From positions 2,108,001 to 2,172,000 of the forward strand of contig JAGKQI010000061.1 of assembly GCA_018806915.1 (NCBI GenBank): DNA of 64,000 nucleotides. The letters run 5' to 3'. The notes beneath the pieces were generated by a model that saw only the letters and a program-made list of their open reading frames with translations, had not been told where the DNA came from and ran no database searches. Position numbers and translations under genes: made by a program. Positions 57,304 through 64,000 of the stretch are shown here, piece by piece (positions within the stretch are counted from its first letter, which is position 1; the number at the start of each line of letters is the position of its first letter). The DNA is from Phytophthora colocasiae (Eukaryota; Oomycota; Peronosporomycetes; Peronosporales; Peronosporaceae).

Positions 57304-57515
57304 ACCTGGTCTATCTTTTTCGCGCTTGGACTCCCCCGCTCCCGGTAGATTTTTGACTGTAGCTTGGCCCCCACAAGTCCGATTGACGCAAGCGGCACCG
57401 CAAAATGACCGCCAAGAACTGCTTGTTATTGGCTAAAACGCTTGGCTTCAAAGCGTTTGATTTGACAAAATAATGCAAAAACCCGAGTTTTCGGCTATAT
57501 TTTCCGCGCGCACTG
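57304..57515. repeat. Tc1 right terminal inverted repeat
   Basis: Reverse complement of the left TIR with one mismatch. Confidence 0.95.
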
Positions 57516-57517
57516 TA

Positions 57518-57764
57518 GTACCAACGAGTCGATAATCTGCATCAACAACTGTAGCCATCTTAGTTTTTGATAGAAAATGTGTACTTCCTATAATTAATAT
57601 TTACCAACTATTGTACGTTAATGATTGCAGTTAATTGTCTTATTAACATGTAAAACTCCTATCGTTACAAATACCTGTATAACTTAATTAAAATGCATTT
57701 TTAAAGATGATTGAACCCTCCAATCTTGAAGTATTTCCTAACCAATCAGGATTGTACAGTATCA
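57518..57764. other. Spacer upstream of the TIR-NACHT-SH2 gene
   Basis: AT-rich, no gene. Must contain the promoter of the next gene if the proposed start is right; no clear initiator seen. Confidence 0.4.
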
Positions 57765-60700
57765 ATGCATGGCGGCTCGCTGTCTCGCTTCGATGGCGAT
57801 GTAGGGGACAAAGGAGGCCATCCATCCGCACTTTCAGTCGTCCATATTCTTCAGTACACGCCCACAGCCCGACTCAAGATTTTTCTGTCTTGTACGTGGC
57901 CAACAGATCCTCCCAAGCAGAAAAAAAAACTCCCTAGTTTTGCAGTAGTTGGCAACGTAAATGTCACCCTTCTTACTCTTGCTATGTGTGCGGTAGATGG
58001 ACACGACAGGTTCCAAGATCTGGCCTTCCATTTAAAGGCAGCGCGTACGAAATACTACGGTAATTTATCGATTCCGGGCCTTTTACGAGCTAACACCGCC
58101 TGTTGCCAGTGCAACGACGCGGCCACGTCGTGTGGCTAGATATCGAGAAGCTGTCGGCCGGTATCGACTGGGAAGAGGGTATTGCTGGGGGGCTGTCGTG
58201 GGTCCGTGATGCAGGTCAAGACGGTCGAGTGCTGCTGGTTATGACGCCTCATGCTCTCCGCAGACCGGACGGTTACTGCCTCAATGAGGTTGCACGAGCT
58301 GCGTCGCTGAAACTCAACATTTTTCCAGTTATGGTTGCCGAGAGTGCTCCACCACCGAGTATTGCTATGCTCCCGTTCTTTGATATGCGCGACTGCGTTC
58401 CGGGAGATGTGGAGCAGCAGACGCTGGCGAAAGACAGTCAGGAATGGCGAGATCTTATGGAAAAATGTCTGGAGACTGAGACGTTCAAGGATAAGTCGGA
58501 GCGGTTGTATACGATGATGGAACTGGTGAGGCAGTAAGCTTTGAACTGACTCAATTGAAGTTGGATAGGACTGACGATTTGTTTTGCATGGGTTGTTGCA
58601 GTTTGACTCCATCACAAGCTACGGCATCCCTGCCGTCGCCGGGTTGAAGAATTTAGGGTTGTTCCCTGGGTTTGACGGTACTCATTTGGATACACCACGA
58701 GGCAATAGTTTGCGCCGTTTGCTGACCGCGTCGGCTTCGCTGTCACCTACGCGTGGTGGCTCTGTGCTCCTTGGCTCGACTGGAGAAGATTCTACAAAGG
58801 TCGCACCTCTGTCTAACTTGACGCTATCGAGCGAAGACAGCGGCGATACTGGGGAGGCAGGAAACGCGGCAACTGCTCCTCCTTCAGTATCTGGTGCGGA
58901 CGATGTCGAGCATAACACCGAAGAAGGAGGAACCACTGCCGCTGTTTCTCGAAAAACACGTTACGTGCTCAGCTATGATGAAAGCTGCTACGTCTTGGCT
59001 CAGCAAATTTATCACGATCTTTCGGAATCCGGTTTTTCTGTTTTCCCAGTGTCACCTGTGGACGATGTCCACACTCTAGTGGACAATGAAGGTGATGTGG
59101 CTGGTAAAAGTTCTCGTGAAGATGCATTTCAATGGGCATCAGCAGAAAAGAACGGTAAACTGTTGCTTTTGCTAACAGCGGAGAGTGTGGGGCGACCACA
59201 CGGTGTCAGTTTGAACGATGTTTCGGGAGCTATGAGCGCTGGGCTGGGTTTCGTGCCTCTTCTTGTGCGTAACTGTGAAATTCCGCTCTCAATCTGCCGC
59301 ATTCAGTGGCTTGACATGACAGACTGCCTTATCTACAGTAGTAACGGGTTCGACAGCAGCTCCAGCGTCAGCCTCAATCGCGTTCGCTATGAATCACGCA
59401 AGGATCAGCTCATTTCTGCGTTGGAAGGGACTTTAGATCACGAGGGGCAACAGGCTCGACTTTTCTCGCTTCTGGCCCCGTTTAATTTCCAACACCAGAT
59501 TAGCAAGTTTACAGAGCACTTTGCCGGGCGGGAATGGCTTTTTGAGCACTTTCAACGGTGGGTCCAGGGCTCTTCTGCATCGAGTGCGTTGGAATCGACG
59601 CGAGAACATTATAACCAGCGGGTGTTTTGGGTAGTTGGACAGATTGGTTCTGGGAAATCGTCCGTAGCGGCATGCATGGTGCATTCGTGTCCTGAGATCG
59701 CAGCCTTCCACTTTGCCCGACAAGAAGACGAGCAAACACATAGCGCTCGTCGGTGTATCCTTTCATTGGCTTATCAGCTGACGACGCAGTTACCTGAGTA
59801 TGCTCACTACTTGCAGTCACATGAACCACTGGAGGAAATGGTTCCTGTTGCTTCTTTTGTTGAGCTCGTCACACATCTGCTGATAGGCCCACTCAAAGCG
59901 ATTGCTCGGCCAACGAAGTACAAGTCGCTGGTTCTACTGATTGATGGTGTTGAGTGGTTAATTCCAGGACCATCCAGTGCACCAATGCCGCCTTTGAGTG
60001 GAAGCTCGTGGAAGGACAACAACGACGAAGAGTGTCTTGTGTCGATGCTACCATCGCTCATATCACGATTACCAGAATGGGTGCGTGTTGTCCTTCTAAG
60101 CCGCGAAGACCCACTCGTACTCTCCAAACTGCATGCGTTCGTGCCTCCGGATGTAACCATTGAGCACTTCCAGCAGCAGAACGACCAAGATATTCGTCGA
60201 TATGTCCATCATTCCCTTTCGAAGCTGCGCTTTAGTGATTTTGAAAAGGCTTCAGTTGGTATTGAGCAAGGCAGTGGTATGGACCAAGCCGTGGAGTTAA
60301 TTGCTCGTCGTTCCGAAGGACTTTTCCTCTATGCAGTCAATGTTGTCCAGGCCATCAATGAAGGTCGTCTTCATCTCAACGAATTGGCAGCGTTACCCGT
60401 CGGGATGGGTGCCTATCTGCAGCAATTCTTCGCGAGCCATTTCTCTGACCACGACGTGTACAAGCATCGTGTCCGGCCAGTATTAGAGGTTTGCTGCGCT
60501 GCTTATGAACCACTTCCTCTTGCAACACTTGCCCGTGTACTGGAGTGGGATGTGTACGAGCAGCGAGATGCAGGCGAAACCTTGGGATCTCTCTTTTCGA
60601 TCGAAACAGGGAACGACACGGAGTCGCAGATCATACGGCCATTTCACTCGTCAGTGCTTGACTGGGTCCAAGACAGCAACAGTTCAGGGGTCTTCTTTGT

Positions 60701-61477
60701 GGATGTTGCGTCTGGTCATGAGCGACTGGGCCGTTGGGCAGCGAGAGAGTATCAAATACACACACGCAGCAACGCGTCCGAGTTCGTCAACCTCAAGTAT
60801 GATCTCTGCTCTTGTGGTGCAGCCCTCATTCCCACTAACTTGGTGTGTGTCTGTCTGCAGCTATGAACTTGAAGGCGCAGGTGACGAAAAACTCAAGTCG
60901 AAAATTTATATCGTGCGCAATGCCTGCAACCATTTGATGGTAGGGGGGAACTGCTTGGACCACCACTTCAACGACTAACTGTTGACGTTTTCACGTATTG
61001 CAGCAAGCCACTGGAGAAGATTGTATGCAGCTCGTTGCTGCGTTTGCCGCAGATGAAAAGTTTCAACTAGCGCGGCGACTTCTACACGTCCGTGCTGAAG
61101 GCTTGCAGAGCTTTTTCCACGGCGATATCTCCCGTGAGAAAGCTCAAGAGCTTTTAGCGCGGCGCCAGCCTCATCGCGTTGGTAGTTTTCTCATTCGATA
61201 CACTTCTCGGCAACGAACGTATTGTGCTTCGTTCGTGGCGGCGCTGGACGAAGTCTCTGGAGCACCCAAGTTCCGGCACAACTTGATTCATCACCTGGAA
61301 AATGGTTCGTACTCGACCGTTCCGCCAGCTGAAGTAACAGAGAAGACAATTATCTACCCAGATCTCATCAGTTTCGTGGAGCAATACCAACGCAAGGGGG
61401 TCCTGACAGCTCCAGTTGCACGGGACGCGCCTCTGAATCGTGAGATCTCGAGCAGTGCAGAAGATAACGCACAGTAA
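57765..61477 (+). CDS. TIR-TIR-NACHT-SH2 protein (NLR-like STAND NTPase)
   Basis: Five-exon model: 57765-58059, 58110-58525, 58602-60796, 60861-60939, 61004-61477; all junctions are GT-AG and frame-consistent, giving ~1152 residues. The first ATG is tentative. TIR-like domain 1 (~79-205): DGHDRFQDLAFHLKAAR, RGHVVWLDIEKLSAGIDWEE, LLVMTPHALRRPDGYCLNEV; the Glu of CLNE sits where TIR NADases have their catalytic Glu. TIR-like domain 2 (~354-480): TRYVLSYDESCYVLAQQI, LLLLTAESVGRPHGVSLNDV, with Asp instead of Glu. NACHT/STAND NTPase (~540-860): Walker A VVGQIGSGKSSVAACM, Walker B LVLLIDGVEWL, then a winged-helix-like region. C-terminal SH2 (~1030-1130): FFHGDISREKAQELLARR, GSFLIRYTSRQRTYCASF with the pTyr-binding Arg. 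Likely an intracellular sensor or switch. Confidence 0.82.
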
Positions 61478-61505
61478 ATTTGACTTCAATCGCAATCGTT
61501 TTCGT

Positions 61506-63761
61506 TTACTTGTCACGTGGCTGCTGTGATGTGTGCGCTATGCGGTCTCGGGTCGACTTGTCAACCAGTAGAGTGAGGGTTTTGTCGCCAACCCACACTG
61601 GAAGAGCAAGTGGCAGTTGACGATTTTTAGCCTCACTGCGTTCATCTTCCGTTAGAACCATCAGCATGGGGCCTACCCCAGAATGCTCCCTCACAGCTGC
61701 AGCACCCCTTTGTAGTTGACTACTAACTCGCTCAAGACCGAACGCAACTTGCTTGGTGTCATTTCCGGGGCACGTCACAATTGCGATGAAATCTCCGGTC
61801 GTAGCTGGCGCCTTCCTCTTAGTGATGAAAGGTAGAAGTTGCTCAAGACCCTCTTCAGTGGGTCGAAACCACAAGCGGCTGCCTGAAGCATGTACTCTAG
61901 CAAAAACCCTCAGACCAGTGTCCAGGATCTAAGAAATCGCGCAAGTCAGTGTCGACGCAAATGAAAAACGAGTGCAACAACTTACATCTGCGTGATTTCC
62001 TGCGAAAATTGCTTCACGAATGTTAGGATTCACGAAGCAAACTGACGCCGTACCCTCGGATCGAGAGTACAGATTTTCCTGTAAAACAAAAACATGAACG
62101 ACGAGTCAGTACCCAGTCGTCAACACACCTCGTCAAAGGTACTTACGTATGGAAACTTGTCCGAAATGCCGTAGAACATCTTAATCTGCTCCCAGTGATC
62201 AGCTCGCAATTTTGTGTACCTTTGCTTGACCACCTTCGCTGGGTTGTCATCGTCACTGACTTTTTGCAAAGCAAGCCCCTGTTCAGCACGCTTTTGAGCT
62301 GTGCGTGATGGCTTACGCTGCTCACTGAGACCTCTTTGATATTGCCCAGGTAGTGTACCACCTCGCACCTTTCGGAGGACAGCGACGAAGAAGCCGCCAG
62401 TGTTTTGGTCCGTTGGAAAGAGTCGCAAACATCGCGATAGATTCTTACGAATCTCTTTGTCAGCCGGTGGGAACATGGACCGGGGGATACGAGAGCCTTG
62501 CAGGAAGTCTGGAACACTTTCGTACTGCTCAAACCACTGCAACGGGGCTCTAGGTTCGCCCTTCGAGGTGCGGGCCTGCCAAGCAACACTCCATGAATCC
62601 ACTCCGGGACGGCTGATCAGACCAGGAAGCATCTTAGAGCAGTCTACAAGTTCGAGCGCTCCATCTGCACGTCGTAGTAGCTCAGCTACGACCGCCTCGT
62701 TCTCAATGGGATTCAGTGAGCACGTCGAGTACGTCATAATAGATTCTCCATCATCGCGGAGTAACGCAGCAGCTCGTAATCCGAGATCAATCTGAATTGG
62801 ATGCAGAGTGAGAGCGCTGCCTGGGGCCCAACGACCCCACAGATTTCGGTTCTTGCGAATGGTGCCATCGCCGCTACAAGGGACATCACACAGTACGCGA
62901 TCGAAGACGTTTGTGCGCTGCAATTCAGAGTTTTGTTCAGTGTCGTAAAGCCCTGGGAAATCTTGGCCTTCGTGACAGGTAACAGCGAAGTTATCGAGCC
63001 CCAGTCGTTGCAGCTGGTGAACAAGAAGGTATCCACGTTTTTCGTTGGCGTCATTTGCCACCACGAAGCCTTTCGCATCGCCTGTAGAATCGTCTGGAAC
63101 CAATGCCTCCATAATTTGTGCAGTCTTCGATCCCGGTGCAGCACACATATCCAGCACGCAGTGATGGGGGTGAACATCAAGCAACAACGCTGGCACCATA
63201 CTCACTGCTTCTTGGCGACTGAGATTTCCCTCAGCGGTATGGTGAAGCAGGAAAGTTCGGAAATCTTGAAGAACACTGTTTTCACGAGCCCCTTTCGTTA
63301 GCGCCGTTTTTCCACAGTCGAGTTGCCACGCTCGCCCATTCCTAGTCAAATACCACGGTAACTCCCTGCAACCAAGACACAACGAACGTATGAGCACCTT
63401 TTACACTCAACGAGCTTAGGACACTTGTGTCTCGCCTTGGTGGTGTTAATGGCTGCCCGTCAATGCTTGAAACGTTTGCAAATGCGTCTGTGAACTCGCT
63501 CAATCGGTCAATGATGCTGGGTGCTAAGGGCGACATCGGGTTAACGCGAAAGCAAGCAGGCAGCGGGGCTTCCAGTGTCGCCCGAACCTGTGCAACTTCT
63601 TCTGGGTGAATAATACCTTGCCGCTGCCATGTAATATCAAGTATGCGTCAGTATGTACGTCTTGAACACGAGAACGCACTGCAATTTACCAGATAGTACT
63701 GCATGATCAATGGCTGCTTAGCAGGATCTGCAATTTCGGCACTTTGATCTCCGCTAGTCAT
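61506..63761 (-). CDS. NSUN2/Trm4-type tRNA cytosine-5 methyltransferase
   Basis: Five-exon model: 63761-63690, 63623-63412, 63365-62147, 62078-61986, 61928-61506 (introns 66, 46, 68 and 57 bp), 672 residues with consistent phases. The 46-bp intron uses a weak GTTGAG donor and is the least certain. Features: MQYYLRQGIIHPEEV, LEAPLPACFRVN, the NSUN2-like SRQEAVSMVPALLLDVHPHH, SAM motif CVLDMCAAPGSKTAQIME, DRVLCDVPCSGDGTIRKN (motif IV Cys) and MTYSTCSLNPIENEAVV (motif VI Cys, the catalytic nucleophile), then NTGGFFVAVLRKV and a C-terminal domain. Methylates C5 of cytosine in tRNA, normally in the nucleus. The gene is convergent with the TIR-NACHT-SH2 gene, stops 28 bp apart. Confidence 0.9.
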
Positions 63762-63858
63762 AGTGTTGCAATGTCTAGACAAACAACGTAGAGAACGCTG
63801 CCACCTCCAAGTAACTGAAGAAGCAGATACCGGTCGAACCCGGCGGAGCATCCAGCGC

Positions 63859-63937
63859 CTGCAACTCAAAAACAGTCCTCATCCACGCAAAATTCCAACC
63901 AATCACTGACAATCACATGATTTCTTGAGCAAAGTAC
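63859..63937 (-). other. Possible intron of a minus-strand transcript entering from the right
   Basis: GTACTT..TTGCAG on the minus strand separates an open 21-codon stretch (64000-63938, VHYCQEQSFVGRSDQ) from 63858 downward. It may be a 5' exon or UTR of the methyltransferase gene or the end of another gene; not resolvable here. Confidence 0.3.
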
Positions 63938-64000
63938 CTGATCTGATCTTCCTACGAAGCTCTGCTCTTGACAGTAATGCACCTTACGCCGGGATGGCCT

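Larger units (their letters stand above)
55920..57515 (-). mobile_element. Tc1-type DNA transposon with 212-bp TIRs
   Basis: 1596 bp, flanked by TA (55918-55919, 57516-57517). Terminal inverted repeats 55920-56131 and 57304-57515, both 212 bp, differ at one position (CAGTGTGCG vs CAGTGCGCG). A transposase gene is on the minus strand between them. Confidence 0.95.

Noticed and set aside
57707..57937. ATG-initiated 76-codon frame as the first exon of the TIR-NACHT-SH2 gene
   Set aside because: Its frame does not connect to the TIR helix DGHDRFQDLAF; the frame starting at 57765 does, through a phase-1 intron at 58060-58109.
1..64000. CRISPR arrays, bacterial operons, phage genes
   Set aside because: The repeats are LTRs, TIRs or short tandem arrays, and the genes are eukaryotic with GT-AG introns.

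Overview
The window reads as a repeat-rich piece of an oomycete (Phytophthora-like) nuclear genome. The evidence is: intron-poor genes with short GT-AG introns (about 46-85 bp); oomycete-type initiator motifs just upstream of several ATGs; flagellar/basal-body proteins; receptor-like TKL kinases; and Copia, Gypsy, Mutator-like, pogo-like, hAT and Tc1 elements. No bacterial-style operon, RBS or CRISPR array was seen.

Layout. 1-8.7 kb is a host gene island of three plus-strand genes that look cytoskeletal or basal-body related: an Arg/Trp-rich Sfi1-like protein with a jacalin-like lectin domain (5' truncated), a TFQPKL-type coiled-coil protein, and a CEP95-like NN-CH/coiled-coil protein. 8.7-47.4 kb is almost entirely mobile DNA and its victims: a FAR1/ULP1-protease transposon relic, a degenerate regulator-like gene, a hAT relic, and a secreted GH78 alpha-L-rhamnosidase gene torn into pieces over 12 kb. 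The rhamnosidase is broken by Copia-A (15.0-20.7 kb), by a block holding pogo-like element A (21.8-24.1 kb) and by a FLYWCH-containing Mutator-like element (24.1-26.5 kb), and it also carries an internal inversion. After it come a second pogo-like transposase (26.9-28.4 kb), complete Copia-B with a 5-bp target duplication (29.4-34.4 kb), one frameshifted host gene of an oomycete bZIP/START-like family (34.8-36.0 kb), and two complete Gypsy elements (36.5-41.8 kb minus strand with chromodomain; 42.7-47.2 kb plus strand with very short LTRs).

47.9-64 kb is a second host island: a membrane metallophosphoesterase, a CLC chloride transporter, a tandem pair of receptor-like TKL kinases, a very young Tc1 element (212-bp TIRs, one mismatch), a multi-exon gene whose spliced product is TIR-TIR-NACHT-SH2, and, convergent with it 28 bp away, an NSUN2/Trm4-type RNA m5C methyltransferase of five exons.

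The strongest candidate for something undescribed is the 57.8-61.5 kb gene. It is a STAND/NLR-like NTPase with two N-terminal TIR-like domains (the first retains a CLNE glutamate; the second has LND instead) and a C-terminal SH2 domain in place of the usual WD40/TPR/LRR repeats. Next are the retroelement oddities. Both Copia elements place the gag-pol ATG inside the tRNA-Met anticodon-arm primer binding site. Gypsy-B has a 16-bp perfect palindrome where a primer binding site is expected and ends its pol ORF inside the 3' LTR. Splice sites and frames were worked out by hand; domain calls are by motif recognition only, with no database search.
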